In this document: piece by piece, positions 10,440-22,300 of the stretch | How the letters are laid out: each line of letters starts with the position of its first letter | Position numbering within the stretch: the stretch's first letter is position 1 | From: Hemerocallis citrina | Lineage: Eukaryota > Streptophyta > Magnoliopsida > Asparagales > Asphodelaceae | NCBI GenBank assembly: GCA_017893485.1 | Contig: CM030366.1 | Span: 99,569,085 to 99,633,084, forward strand | Length of the DNA stretch: 64,000 nt | Direction of reading: 5' to 3' | Position numbers and translations under genes: made by a program | The notes under the pieces: model-generated | Databases searched by the model: none | The model's input: the letters and a program-made list of their open reading frames with translations, nothing else | What the model was told of the DNA's origin: nothing

Positions 10440-12212
10440 AGAGGGTCCAACCGTGGACCCAATCCCGTTGATCAGCAAGAGGTAGTCCCCATCCAACCCG
10501 CTCAGCAGCAGGGGCAACTTCCTCTCCAAGCGGAAGACCCTCTTCGACAAGATCAGCCTCCTCTTCAGAATCAGCAACCCCCTAAGGGTCCCGCCGGTCC
10601 TCAGAATGCCGGTGCGGGGGCTTCGCGTCCCAACCCGCAGAAGCTACCCCTCCATCAGGACCGCATTTCGGTACACAATGCCTCTTCGGATTCCATGGTC
10701 TCCCACAATCCTCGAGTTTCCGACCTCCGCAATACCATCCTCAATCGGCAGAAGGATGAGGATCTTCGCCGCCGTCTGGACGAAAAGCGGGCCCGGGAGG
10801 GAGCCTCCCGCCAATAGCATCCGGATGAGCGATCTCCTCACCGCCGAGACTACAGAAGGCCCCCTACCCGAAGAGGGATGAAAGAGTCCCCCGAACACCA
10901 TAGGAGAAGACCTCATTCTCCTGCCGGTCGACAACATCCGAGGAACGATGAGGCACCCATCACCTGTGCCGAGTTCCAGCAGTTCCAAGCAACGGTGTTG
11001 CAAGCCCTCAACCTCCGACCCAACAATAACAATGCTCAGAGGGCTCCTACCCCTCCACGGGTCCAAAGTCCTCACCATCGGTCCATAACTCCTCCTCCGG
11101 CTCCTAGCAACCAACAGCGCATGCCTAGCCCTCGCCGCTCCCAGAGTTACCGTCGCCGCTCCCCTTCCTATGAAGACGAGTCCAGAGGCTCGTTTGACTA
11201 TCGTCGAAGGGACGATGCTCTCTACCGCCGTCTCCACGAGATGGAGAGGCGCATCGGCCGAATAGACAAGGATGAGGAGTTAAGAGGAAGGATCATCCGC
11301 CCGAGCAGACCTCCCTTCTCCTGGACCATCATGGAAGCTCCTATCCCAAGAGGTTTCGAACCCCCGAAGTTCGAAACTTACTCGGGGGAGTCAGACCCCA
11401 TGGACCACATCGAAAGCTTTAAGACCCTCATGCTAATCCACCAAGCTTCCGATGCTTTGTTGTGCAAAACCTTCCCCGCCACTCTTAAGGGTTCGGCTCG
11501 GCAGTGGTACTCCCGCCTCGCCCCGTCTTCCATATTCTCCTTCGAGCAATTCGAGAGCCTCTTCATCACTCATTTTGTGAGTAGCAGACGCAAGGAGAAG
11601 ACTAACATCTCGTTACTCCAGCTCCGCCAGGAGAAGGGAGAGAAGTTGAGAGACTATGTGAGGAGGTTCACTGCAGAAGTGAGATCCATTGCTTCCCTTG
11701 ACCAGCCTGTTGCAGCGGCCGCCTTCCAATCGAACGTCCTCAACTTTAGCCTTTGCTCCTCCCTTGCCAAGAAGCCCCCACATAATTTCGCCGACCTCCT
11801 TCTTAGGAGCGAGAAGTACATTCGGTCCGAAGAAGCCGAGAATCTCCCGGGCTTTGAGGAGACATCTTCCGGGAACAAACGAAAAAGCACAAGCGAAGAG
11901 GGCTCCCAAAAATTCCAGAAGGACGGCAATGGACAGCGTCGCCCGACTCCTTGGTTTGAGAAGTTCACCCCCCTCATTGCCAATATATCAGAAGTTCTTA
12001 TGGAGGTGGACAAGGAAGGGTTCCTCCGCGCTCCCCCGAGAATGAATACACCTGGCAAGAAGAGGAACAAGGATAAGTGGTGCCGCTTTCACAGGGACCA
12101 CGGCCACGACACGGAAGATTGTTGGGCTCTGAAGGAGGAGATCGAAGAACTCATACAGCGGGGGCACCTGACCAAGTTCGTCCAAAAAGAGGGGACCAAG
12201 CTTCCCCCCTGA
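10440..12212 (+). pseudogene. Tat-lineage gag (copy A), one in-frame stop
   Basis: Structural capsid protein of a Ty3/gypsy Tat-type element. A Pro/Gln/Arg-rich N-terminal part with RRSQSYRRR-like stretches comes first. A Retrotrans_gag domain follows at about 11340-11830 (PKFETYSGESDPMDHIESF, LKGSARQWYSRL, FITHFVSSR, EKLRDYVRRFTAEV). The C-terminus carries a zinc-knuckle-like C-FHRDHGHDTEDC segment near 12080-12125. The frame is the same from 10383 to 12212, with a single TAG at 10815-10817. The first 19 codons of that open frame (from 10383) come from the surrounding LTR, so the apparent start is an accident of the deletion. No protease or pol follows. Confidence 0.85.
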
Positions 12213-12510
12213 GGAGCCAACAAACGAACCGAAGGGCCCGCCGAGCTTTAAGACTCAGAATCTCCCAGCTCCTCCCATGAGGTCTTCACCTTATTGTAGA
12301 AGTAGGATCCTGATTTTCAATAAGGCCGGTGCTTATAACCCGGCCGATAGCATGTAATAATGGCTCGCCCTATTGAAGCGGCCACTTAGTTTATTTCAAA
12401 CTTTACATCTTTTCATTGAAAATTATTGCTCTTGCTTCTCTCTTAAATGGTGGGTTCGGAGTCCAGCTTCTTCTACATGGCTGCTCCCGCAACTTACTAA
12501 CCTTAAACAA

Positions 12511-13092
12511 CGAGTTCGGAGTCCAACACTTGGCTCGATTCCTCTTCAAATAACTAGCTCTTCAACGGGTTAGAAGTGGTTCGCCATTCGGAATTGCTCC
12601 CACAACCGTTGAATAACTCTAACGATGGTTCGGAGTCCAACACTTGGCTCGATTCCTCTTCAAATAACTTGCTCTTCAGCGGGTTAGAAGTGGTTCACCA
12701 TTCGGAATTGCTCCCACAACTGTTGAATCCCTCTAACGACGAGTTCGGAGTCCAACACTTGGCTCGATTCCTCTTCAAATAACTTGCTCTTCAGCGGGTT
12801 AGAAGTGGTTCGCCATTCGGAATTGCTCCCACAACCGTTGAATCCCTCTAACGACGAGTTCGGAGTCCAACACTTGGCTCGATTCCTCTTCAAATAACTT
12901 GCTCTTCAGCGGGTTAGAAGTGGTTCGCCATTCGGAATTGCTCCCACAACCGTTGAATCCCTCTGACGACGAGTTCGGAGTCCAACACTTGGCTCGATTC
13001 CTTTTCAAATAACATGCTCTTCAGCGGGTTAGAAGTGGTTCGCCATTCGGAACTGCTCCCACAACCGTTGATTCTGTCATTTAAATAGCGAG
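12511..13092 (+). repeat. Minisatellite type 1 in TR-GAG copy A (114-115-bp unit)
   Basis: Five tandem units whose TTCGGAG markers start at 12515, 12629, 12744, 12859 and 12974, followed by the start of type 2 at 13093. Units are near-identical. Copy B has the same repeat with fewer units (35739-36090). It lies in the space where pol would be in an autonomous element. Confidence 0.9.
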
Positions 13093-13760
13093 TTCGGAGT
13101 ACAACTCTCCCCTAGAGTTGCTCCTTAAACTCACCTTCCAAATGGCTCTCTCCCAGAGCCGAGCTCTTTGCTCCGCTCACCTCTAAGGCGGACCTCTTCT
13201 CAACGAGTTCGGAGCTCACAACTCTCCCCTAGAGTTGCTCCTCAAACTCGTCTTTCAAATGGCTCTCTCCTAGAGCCGAGCTCTTCGCTCCGCTCGCCTC
13301 CGAAGCGGACCTCTTCTCAACGAGTTCGAAGCACAACTCTCTCCTAGAGTTCCTCCTCAAACTCGTCTGCCAGATGGCTCTCCTAGAGCCGAGCTCTTCA
13401 CTCCGCTCGCTTCCGAAGCGGACCTCTTCTCAACGAGTTCGGAGCTCACAACTCTCCCCTAGAGTTTCTCCTCAAACCCGTCTTCCAAATGTCCCTCTCC
13501 CAGAGCCGAGCTCTTTGCTCCGCTCACCTCTAAAGCGGACCCCTTCTCGACAAGTTTGGAGCACAACTCTCTCCTAGAGTTCCTCCTCACACTTGTCTCA
13601 CAAATAGCTCTCTTCCAGAGCCGAGCTCTTCACTCCGCTCGCCTCCAAAGCGGACCCGTTCTCGACAAATTTGGAGCACAACTCTCTCCTAGAGTTCCTC
13701 CTCACACTTGTCTCACAAATGGCTCTCTTCCAGAGCCGAGCTCTTCCCTCCGATCGGATG
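13093..13760 (+). repeat. Minisatellite type 2 in TR-GAG copy A (about 111-119-bp unit)
   Basis: About six units built around GAGTTCGGAG...CTAGAGTTCCTCCTCA...CAGAGCCGAGCTCTTC...AAGCGGACC. The sequence differs from type 1 apart from the GAGTTCGGAG start, but the period is almost the same. Short open frames of 60-150 codons here come from the repeat and are not genes. Confidence 0.85.
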
Positions 13761-14939
13761 CCGAGCAAGTGCCGATCCGACCCCAACATCAAAGAGCCCG
13801 GTCGGCTAACCGAGCAAGTGCCCATCCGAGCCCAAAAACGGAGAAAAATCACTTTTCCCTCAACATTTGCGTAAGATCTCGATCAAACGGCTCAGATCGC
13901 TCCAGCAGCACTAAACGACAAGATAGTGTTTTCTTGGAAACTGTGCCCGCCTCGAGATCCGCGCTAGATCAATGGCTCAGATCGCTCCAGCAGCACTAAA
14001 CGACAAGATAGTGTTTTCTTGGAAACTGTGCCTGCCTCGAGATCCGCGCTGAGATCCAACGGCTCAGATCGCTCCACGTCGCTCGGTATTCCGAGCCGAG
14101 CGACTAGCGATCCGAGCCGCTCGCGCCCCTTCTTCGCCCCTAGGGTCTTCCTAGCACAAGGGTCTTCCTAGCACATCTTACAAGGGCCACATCTTCTCCG
14201 CTCCTAGGAGTGGAGCTCCTCTGCCAAAATCCCCAAGACCAAAACACTCCTCAACTTCATGAAGACAAGGATGTTGCGGGGCTATTTTGACCATGAAGGA
14301 GGGTGAATCTTCATCCCACTCCTAAAGAGAAGTTGTAGATCTTCGAATTAGCTTCGAAACGAGGGGTCACACGCCCCGATCGGACCTCCGTAGCACCGGA
14401 AAAGTGGATCTCAATACAGCTACACCAAATAGCTCGGAAATCCGAGCCGAGCCACTCGCGCGAGGGAAAAATCCGAACCGAACCCGAGCAACTGTCAAAA
14501 TCGAATCTGAGCTCTTCCCTCCGGTCGGCTAACCGAGCAAGTGCCCATCCGAGCCCCAAAACGGAGAAAAATCACTTTTCCCTCAACATTCGTGTAAGAT
14601 CTCGATCGGACGGCCCAGATCTTGCCAGCATCGCTAAACGACAAGATAGTGTTTTCTTGGGAACTGAGCCCGTCTCGAGATTCGCGCCACGATCGTGATC
14701 AACCATCCAGATCAAGCCACATAGTTCGGATCTCCAATCCGAGCTACTGTCCTACCGAGCTTCAAAGTTGCAAAAAAAATGCGCCTCAAAATTTACGCTC
14801 GGATTTGCCGAACAAGAAGCCAAAAAAAAGGGGGGGGGGAAACGGGTTGGCAGTTCAGGTTCGGACCCATTAAGGATCCATAACCGAACCCCATTGCCAC
14901 GTCACCCTTCTCTCCTTCTCCCATCTCCCGCCAAGACAT
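13761..14939 (+). other. TR-GAG copy A 3' noncoding region with dispersed blocks
   Basis: No gene. Blocks around ACGACAAGATAGTGTTTTCT recur at about 13914, 13998 and 14638, and a related block lies near 15980. Counterparts in copy B are near 37786 and 38356. GATCCGAGC/CCGAGC words are frequent. A short G-run is at 14830-14838. Confidence 0.6.
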
Positions 14940-15650
14940 TCTGAACAAACTCAGAGGAAGAAGAGCTCCCCTCGCCGAGCTCAACCACGCCTCCGACGAA
15001 GCTCAGCTACAGTGCCGAGCTCCTTCGTCTCCTTCGCGAGCTCACCTCCAACATCGAACTCGCGACCAAGCTCCACCATGGCCGAGCTTCCCCATTGACG
15101 AGATTCTTTCCACCGAGCTCCTCTCGCCTTCCATTCGACGACGAGCTCCCCTCTATCCTTCGAAGCCCACGATGCCGAGCGCCACCCATCGTCAACCTCC
15201 TCAACGTCGAGCTCGCCACATCTATGGCCGAGCTCCACCTCCGACGCCTCCGTAGCGCCGAACCCATTGCCGAGCTCCGAGCCAAATGACGAGTCGAACC
15301 CATTACCGAGCTCGAACTCTACTCCAACTCCTCGCCCTGCCGAGCTCTCTCTCCCTCTCTTCAAGCAGTGCCACCGAGCTGCACTCAGTCGCCGAGCTCC
15401 ACCTCCGACGCCTCCGCAGCGCCGAACCCATGGCCGAGCTCCGAGCCAAATGACGAGTCGAACCCATTACCGAGCTCAAACTCTACTCCAACTCCTCGCC
15501 ATGCCGAGCTCTCTCTCCCTCTCTTCAAGCTGTGCCACCGAGCTGCACTCAGTCGCCGAGCTCGCCTCCTCGTTCGCAAGCTCACCCCGTCGCTGAGACC
15601 CTCTCTCTCTCGTCGAGGTCCTTCGTCGCCAAGCTCGGAGTACTCACCAA
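14940..15650 (+). repeat. GC-rich CCGAGCTC-repeat island, copy A
   Basis: A GC-rich block in which GCCGAGCTC recurs every 15-40 bp. It includes a direct duplication of about 164 bp (15227 to 15391). Both strands stay open over long stretches with Pro/Ser/Ala/Arg-rich text, which I attribute to base composition. Copy B has a matching island at 38690-39620. No known domain is seen. Confidence 0.7.
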
Positions 15651-16059
15651 GCTCTATACGAACTCCGTACGCCTCGCCAGTGCTCCACCGTCGCCGCTCC
15701 CGTCAAGCTTCGTCTCCCACGAAGGCGACGTCGGAGGGGTGATGATGAGCAACGAAGAAGAAGAAGGGAAACAGAACGAAGAACGAAGAAGAAGAAAGAA
15801 CAGCGCCAAAAAAAAAAAAAAAAAAAGAAAAAAAAAATCACCTCCCGGTCGAACTGCCGAGCAAGTCCCCATCCGAGCTCCAAAAATGGAGAGAAAAGCC
15901 GCCGAGCGATTACGACCGTTGGATCTTCCAGAAATTCGCGCTTCTGGTGATGGACGGTCCAGATCGCGCCACGTGCGCTAAACGACAAGATAACGATTTT
16001 TTGGGAAACGCGCCTCCTCGAGATTCGTGCTGGGATCCGACGGCACAGATCGCGCCACG

Positions 16060-16508
16060 TGTCAGGTAATATTTAATTTATTTATTTACTTATTTAATTG
16101 TTTTAATTATTTAAAAATTCCGAAAAAATATTTAAAAAATCGAAAAAAATTAATTAAAAATTCTAAAAATAATTATTAATTCAGAAAAATTATTTTAAAA
16201 TTCTGGAAAAATAATTATTAAATTAGAATAATTAATTAATATTTTCGATAATTAATTATTTAATTCGGAAAATGAATAAAAAATTCAAAAAAATGAGAAA
16301 AAATCCAGAAAAATCTGGAAAAATGACCAAAAATCCAGAAAATTCTGAGAATATTTTTGGGCATTTTACAAGCCCAGAATAACACCGTTACACCCCAAGC
16401 AAGATCCAAAACTCCCTTAAGAACACCGATAAAATCATGTACGCTATTAGAACAGTAAAACTACTCCTCAAAGACTGAAAAACTTAGTCTCTAGGAGTGG
16501 GGGGCTCG
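16060..16508 (+). other. AT-rich tail and polypurine tract before 3' LTR, copy A
   Basis: An abrupt change from GC-rich sequence to AATTATTTAATT-rich sequence, found again in copy B at 40052-40340. It ends in a purine-rich tract, AGGAGTGGGGGG, directly before the LTR. That tract would prime plus-strand synthesis. Confidence 0.75.
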
Positions 16509-17127
16509 TGATATGGCTAAAAATAGGATTAAATTGGGACCGTTCACATCGGAGACGAATCTTAAAGCTCAGGGGTAAAACGGTAATTTCACCTACTAAC
16601 GGGTCCGAAGCGGGTACTGGGTCTCCTTCTCACAGATCCAATAACCCGCGAACGGATCCACCTCAACTGGGTACGGGTCCCGACCCGATACAAACCCAGT
16701 CCGACAGGATAGAATTAGGGTCTCTGATTGAACCAAATCAACGGGCCTGATTCGCGACTATCCTCTCACCGGGAATTAAGGGATTACATTCCTAATCTGA
16801 TTACGAGGACTTTACGCCTTATCAGATCAAAGGAATCACATTCCTAATCTGATCCCAATGGTGATTATAAATACCCCCCACCTACCACTGTTACAGGTTA
16901 ATGACTCTTTTGCCAACTTAAGCTCTTTTTTAATCATCACTGGTTACTGACAAGAGCGTCGGAGGGTGCGTCGCCGGGATCAACCCCGGTGTATTGCACT
17001 TCCTTGCAGGTGAACGGCGGGAGTCGGCATCCCAACTCCGACGAACAGGTTTGGACTCGCTATTCAGGTTTTTCCACGAACCCACAAATTCTATATGTTT
17101 ACCCCCACACCAGATTCAGCGGTAACA
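16509..17127 (+). repeat. 3' LTR of TR-GAG copy A
   Basis: A 619-bp LTR beginning TGATATGGCTAAAAATAGG and ending AGCGGTAACA. It matches the two LTRs of copy B. A TATA box (TATAAATACC, about 16867) precedes a pyrimidine-rich stretch and the likely transcription start. Confidence 0.9.
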
Positions 17128-18089
17128 ACAACCAAACATGAAATATGGTGTACTAAATGTTCAAGCAACACGGTATAGGGTATTTCACAAGTTCACAACA
17201 AGTCTACCACGAATAACACGAACGAGCACAAGATAACACATGAACAACACGCATATATACAACAAGAAGTGGTCAATCCTAGGTTATATCATGTCATGTA
17301 TGTCGTGAGGCGACTATGTTCAAATCATCAAAATAGAGACAATATCAACAAGGGAATTCTCACACAAATTGTCTCTAGAACCCAACTACACTACAGGCGA
17401 TATTTAGTACTTGTATTATACAAAGAAAAGAATACAAGTTACTTGTAGCGCCCTGAATTTCTAATATAATATCTTAGAAAATACGTGGCACAATCCCAGC
17501 ATCAACTTCAATGTAATAGTACACATAGCCCAAAAACACAAATAATTTTATTCCAAACTTTTATTACATCAATCTTTTTCAAACACAGTGGAAATACAAA
17601 CACCTTGAATTACAACCTTCTTTTTACAACACTTCTTTTTACAATTGTTTTACACAAAGCTCTATTACATCAGTTTAACCCAAAACTATCTCAAGCATCC
17701 AACCTCCAAACTCTAAGCAACAGCCTGCAACACATGAGGCTAGAGATGACCCTAACCCCCAAAACTAAAGGGGTTAGCCATAAATGGTGTGAGTGACAGA
17801 AAAAAAACATACAACATAATTAAATCATAAAACATAAAGTTATCAACAGCATGTATTAACAATAAGGATAAAGGAATGAGAAATAACAAAGATGTAAAGC
17901 ATGAAAACATCAGGGGATGAAAACAACAAGTGAAGCTAGACTAAGTGTCAAGTGTAGGAAAACTGGAAAACACAAGCATAATACCAAGTCAAGAAAACAC
18001 AAGTTCTATATGCGGACTCTCTAATGCGTATATGTCGGAGTCTATGCATCCCATTCTACATAGGTCCGGTGCAAGCCCTTAACGTCTTC

Positions 18090-18840
18090 ATGTAATAGGG
18101 TGCAATAGAAGAAAAAGGTACAAGTAGTCATAGATCAAACTATTCAACACCGCAGTTCGGATACCCGGCTATCAATCACTCCCAATACCACAGATCGGAT
18201 ACCCGGTTATCAGTCACTCTCAACACCGCAGATCGGATACCCGGTTATCAATCACTCTTAGTGATTCTCAACACCGCAGAGTATACCCAACCCCGGAGAT
18301 CAATGACTCTCAATACCGCAGAATATACCCGACTATCAATCACTCTCTATACCACAGATCGGATACCCGGTTATCAGTCACTCTCAACACCGCAGATCGG
18401 ATACCCGGTTATCAATCACTCTCAGTGATTCTCAACACCGCAGAGTATACCCAACCCCGGAGATCAATGACTCTCAATACCGCAGAATATACCCGACTAT
18501 CAATCACTCTCAATACCACAGATCGGATACTCGGTTATCAGTCACTCTCAATACCGCAGATCGGATACCCGGTTATCAATCACTCTCAGTGATTCTCAAC
18601 ACCGCAGATTATACCCAACCCCGGAGATCAATGACTCTCAATACCGCAGAATATACCCGACTATCAGTCACTCTCAATACCACAGATCGGATACCCAGTT
18701 ATCAGTCACTCTCAACACCGCAGATCGGATACCCGGTTATCAATCACTCTCAGTGATTCTCAACACCGCAAAGTATACCCAACCCCGGAGATCAATGACT
18801 CTCAATACCGCAGAATATACCCGACCCCCACTCAATTCCT
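18090..18840 (-). repeat. 164-bp higher-order tandem repeat in the solo LTR
   Basis: About four copies of a 164-bp unit; the marker GTGATTCTC occurs at 18261, 18425, 18589 and 18753, exactly 164 apart. Each unit is built of four related submonomers of about 38, 48, 42 and 36 bp, each starting with CAGATCGG, CAGAGTAT or CAGAATAT. The related Tekay LTRs at 44870-45080 and 62815-63060 hold only a short unexpanded version. Confidence 0.9.
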
Positions 18841-19082
18841 AGAGAACCCCAACAGGACCAAAACTCACTAATCCATCGTCAAAAGATCAAAGAAGAAATC
18901 TCTCCACTCAACAAAACCTATATCTTTATATAATTCCAGAATCCAAATCCAACTATAAAATATCTTGAAAATATATGTTTTGTAGAAATAGTAGCCTTTA
19001 GATTAATAAGTTATAGATTAAAGCATTTAGAGTAAAAAATCATTTGAAAGAACATTCATAGATATAAGGATACATCAGTACC

Positions 19083-19473
19083 AGTCGACTATAGAAAGCA
19101 TAAGTCGACTGTCCAGAAGGAAAGTTCCATGATTTTAAGAAAATAAGTTAAGTGTTATAAGTTGACTTATAAAAGTCATAAGTCGACTTACCAGAGATTA
19201 TAAGTCGACTTAAAAAGTCCTAAGTCAACTTACCAGAGAATATAAGTTGACTTATAAAAGTCATAAGTCGACTTATCAGAAACTATAAGTCGACTTAAAA
19301 AGTCATAAGTCAACTTACTAGAGAGAAACTCCAGAAATCTTTAAGAAAATATTCTAAGTGTGCCAGTCGACTGAAAATGGTCTAAGTCGACTGTCCAGAA
19401 CGAATTTTCAAGGAAACTAAAGATCATAGCAGCTGGGTCGTACCAGTCAACTGAAAGGTCATGCCAGTCGACT
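19083..19473. repeat. Cluster of paired AGTCGACT palindromes in the solo LTR
   Basis: Seven pairs of AGTCGACT or one-base variants (AGTTGACT, AGTCAACT), with starts 20 or 21 bp apart: 19083/19103, 19160/19181, 19203/19223, 19245/19266, 19288/19308, 19365/19385 and 19445/19466. Part of the cluster is an 85-bp tandem duplication (19160 to 19245, and 19203 to 19288). The octamer is its own reverse complement, so each pair can fold into a stem with a 12-13-nt loop. Function unknown. Confidence 0.9.
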
Positions 19474-21634
19474 GTCGGCCTACAGACTGCATAGTTTTGG
19501 TTGTGCACAATCAACCGATACATAAATTTACTTTACAAAACGAAATCTCTAAAAAGTATATTTTTGATATGATCAAATACAACTTATAGGATATACAAAG
19601 ATCCATATAAACCAATCAAAAACCACTTGAATTGATAAAAATAACTTTTTGATGAACTTCTTCAAAATAAAACATAAATTGTGCATATAATCAAAATAAG
19701 GTTTTCTTAAAATAATTTACTGATCGCTGAAATAGTTCGTATTCAGATCCAAACCAACTGATTATCAAAACTCAATAAAAATCCCAATTTGGGTGTATTT
19801 CCTCAATCTCAACTAAATTCTAAATTCTCCAATTTTCATGTTAAGATCCCTTGATTCATAACTCTTCCATTCAATTATCTCAAAAATCTGAATTTCTACC
19901 ACAACTCATAACCAAAATCCGATTTGTAGTCACATACCACTAGGGTTTCACGAGATCCAATTTTTTATCCAATCCATAATATACATAATCATATTCAACC
20001 CTAAACATGCTTTCTAGCAACAGAATTCAATCATCCCAGATCCAACAAACATTCATAGATCAAACAATCAAATCGTACCAAATCACATACATAAACAAAT
20101 CAACAAAAAATACATACAAAATACTCAAAACAACAAACATGTCACTACCTAAATCAAACAACAAAACAAAGTTCATATCACTCACCTTAGGAATGAAAAG
20201 ATCCAACAAGAAAGCCTCCCCTTTTGCAAGATCCAAAATCCTCCTCTTGATCCTCCCAAAATCACAAATATAATGTTGTGCAGCGAATGACGGCTGCACA
20301 CCCACTTATATAGGCCGGAACTAAGGATTTAGGTTTTAGAAATGCATTTGCAAAATAGTCCTTCCAAAATATAACTTTACATATATATAGCTCTATTCTT
20401 TGAAATTCAATAAAAAATCATTTAAATTAGGATTTAAAAGTAAAATATAATCCTTAATCTCAACCAGTACTGTTCAAAACGTCCAGAAAATACATTTTGC
20501 ATTTTAACCCCTAAAAATGAAAAATTTGCAAAAAGGTCCTTCTTTTCTCAAAATTTGCAAATAGATCCAATTAATTTCAGAAAAGTCTGGAAAAATAATA
20601 AATAAATTCCAAATATTAAATAATGATTTTTCGTAAAGAAAATTTGACTTTGAACTTCTCAAGAAAGTATTTGCACGTGTTTTGCACGTGTAAAAGATAA
20701 ATTTTTAGAAAATATTTATTAAATCTCTAAAAAAAATCATTTTAATTCATTTTCAAATATTTAAAACAATATTTGAAAATACGGGGTTCTACATTACTTG
20801 CCTGAGAGACGATGACGAGAACGGAGCAAGAACAAGAATAATGGGAATGGGTCCCGGGCAATAAACATAATGAACGGATCACGAACCAATCACGAACACA
20901 AACCAACGAACGGATCACGATGATGATCAAGATCAAAATGATCAACTAATGATCGGGCAAATCGGCACGGATGAGATCAAGATCAAGATCAACAAAATCG
21001 GATGGTCCAGATCGAGGTGATGATGAAGTTGATGATGATCGCGATCGAACGGCCAAGATCACCCCGATGGTGACGATCAAGATGATGATGATCAAAGTAG
21101 ATCCGACGGACGGACAAAATCAAAACCAAGGGGACATGATCATGATGATCATGATGATCACAATGATCGATGGCTCACATTCAAAGTGATCAACTCACAT
21201 ACAACCAGCAATGGAACTACACTGGCTTCGCTGGCTCTGTCGGCGCTGCAGTCACCCGTGCTCGGGAGGCAGGGCACGCACAGGGGGAGCACTGGACGGC
21301 TAAAGTGTCTCGAGGAGGTTGCGACAGGAGGGAAAGCTAGCGTCAGCTATCGAGGTGACTACGGTGGCTGCGGTGGCTGCTATCGTTATCGGAGAGGGAG
21401 CAGTGCCAGGAGGTGCTGCACGTGGCCACGCTGCATCTACTGGGTGTTGAGGTGGACGGGGTGAAGGTCGGGGGAGAGAGACAGGGATGAGGGATGGAAA
21501 GGGTGCAGGACGAGGGGGATGCACAGGTGGAAGATGAGGGGTCGGGAGAGATGGGAGACGAAACGGCAGTGAGTAGTTTGGAAGAAGACGGGGCTTCAGG
21601 AGGTTGAAGGGGATTAGGGTAAAGAAACAATTGG

Positions 21635-21637
<3 letters not shown>

Positions 21638-21698
<61 letters not shown>
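21638..21698. repeat. TA microsatellite
   Basis: About 30 TA repeats inside the left Tekay-like LTR. The matching place in the right LTR (about 27280) has only a short GA-type sequence, so it expanded after insertion. Confidence 0.95.
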
Positions 21699-21701
<3 letters not shown>

Positions 21702-22255
21702 GGTTTAGGGTTGTGGTGTTAAATGGGTTTAGTTGGGTATGGGGAAGTTGGCTATATGGGTTTGGGTATTAGGGATATTGGGTATGAATGGGTTTAAGTC
21801 ATATAGGGTTAAAATCCAGCAGAAGAAAAATAAAATACCCAATAGAATTAGGATTTATAATAAAAATGTAATTTGCATTACAAAATAAAATTTATTTAAA
21901 ATACTACAAATACAGTTAGTAAATAAAAATGGATTTTTAATAACTAGTCAAAAATAACAATAATAACAATAATAATAATAACAGTAATAGTAATAAGAAA
22001 ATGATAAAATAATAATGGTAATAATAATAACAGAAATAATAATAACAAGAGTAATAATAAAAAAATATGAGTTGTATTACAATATAAAAAATCATATAAA
22101 ATAGTCGCAAATAAAATTTTTGATCGAAAACAAATTTTAAATAGGAGATCCAACAATATGTTTTGACAAAAGAATTTGAAAGAAAAAGTTAATTTGCGAA
22201 AACTTTAAATACAGAAAATACACAAAAATACGTTTTTAGGAAAACAGGGGTTACA

Positions 22256-22300
22256 AATCCTACACACCTTACAACAAAATTTCGTCCTCGAAATTTGCTT
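22256..22300 (-). other. Remnant of Tekay coding end and polypurine region
   Basis: On the minus strand this reads TTCGAGGACGAAATTTTG, then a purine-rich GTAAGGTGTGTAGGATT directly before the 3' LTR. An FEDE-type C-terminus followed by a purine tract is the usual end of the Tekay/Del polyprotein. It shows that the internal deletion removed protease to integrase but left the last codons and the plus-strand primer region. Confidence 0.6.

Larger units (their letters stand above)
10439..17127 (+). mobile_element. TR-GAG copy A (Tat-type, pol-less LTR retrotransposon), 5'-truncated
   Basis: A plus-strand element with a gag gene, a long noncoding repeat-rich region, a polypurine tract (about 16492-16508) and a 3' LTR (16509-17127), but no pol. 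Its 5' LTR, PBS and first gag codons are lost: LTR sequence of the surrounding Tekay-like element passes directly into gag at about 10438/10439. The right edge is clean, with the 17128 sequence ACAAC continuing the interrupted LTR. Copy B at 32993-41110 has the same architecture. This shows that lack of pol is a family trait, not a one-off deletion. Confidence 0.85.
17444..20793 (-). mobile_element. Solo LTR of a Tekay-type element
   Basis: A 3,350-bp sequence that begins TGTAGCGCCC and ends GTTCTACA in plus orientation, flanked by a perfect TSD, TTACT (17439-17443, 20794-20798). It has no PBS, coding region or PPT. Its reverse complement aligns with the LTRs of the Tekay element at 42525-63756, for example the left edge against 45710-45794. 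It is therefore a solo LTR left by LTR-LTR recombination, lying on the minus strand. A TATA-like TATATAAG (minus strand) is near 20305-20312. It carries a local repeat expansion (18090-18840) and a cluster of paired AGTCGACT motifs (19083-19473). Confidence 0.88.
9856..22255 (-). repeat. Left (3') LTR of the Tekay-like element, interrupted
   Basis: LTR pieces at 9856-10438, 17128-17443 and 20794-22255 align in order with the intact right LTR (23913 to about 24496, 26098-26412, 26413-27846). The equivalent of about 24497-26097 (1.6 kb) is missing, apparently removed with the 5' end of the TR-GAG insertion. 20971-21189 carries GATGAT-rich sequence with open frames that also occur at 26566-26832; I read them as LTR text, not genes. 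21638-21698 has an expanded TA run absent from the other LTR. Confidence 0.85.

Noticed and set aside
18090..18840. CRISPR-like array
   Set aside because: Units are contiguous tandem repeats without unique spacers, in plant retrotransposon DNA.
20971..21464. ORFs duplicated at 26566-27107
   Set aside because: Both lie at the same place in the two LTRs of one element; repeat-driven GATGATCAAGATC text with no domain.
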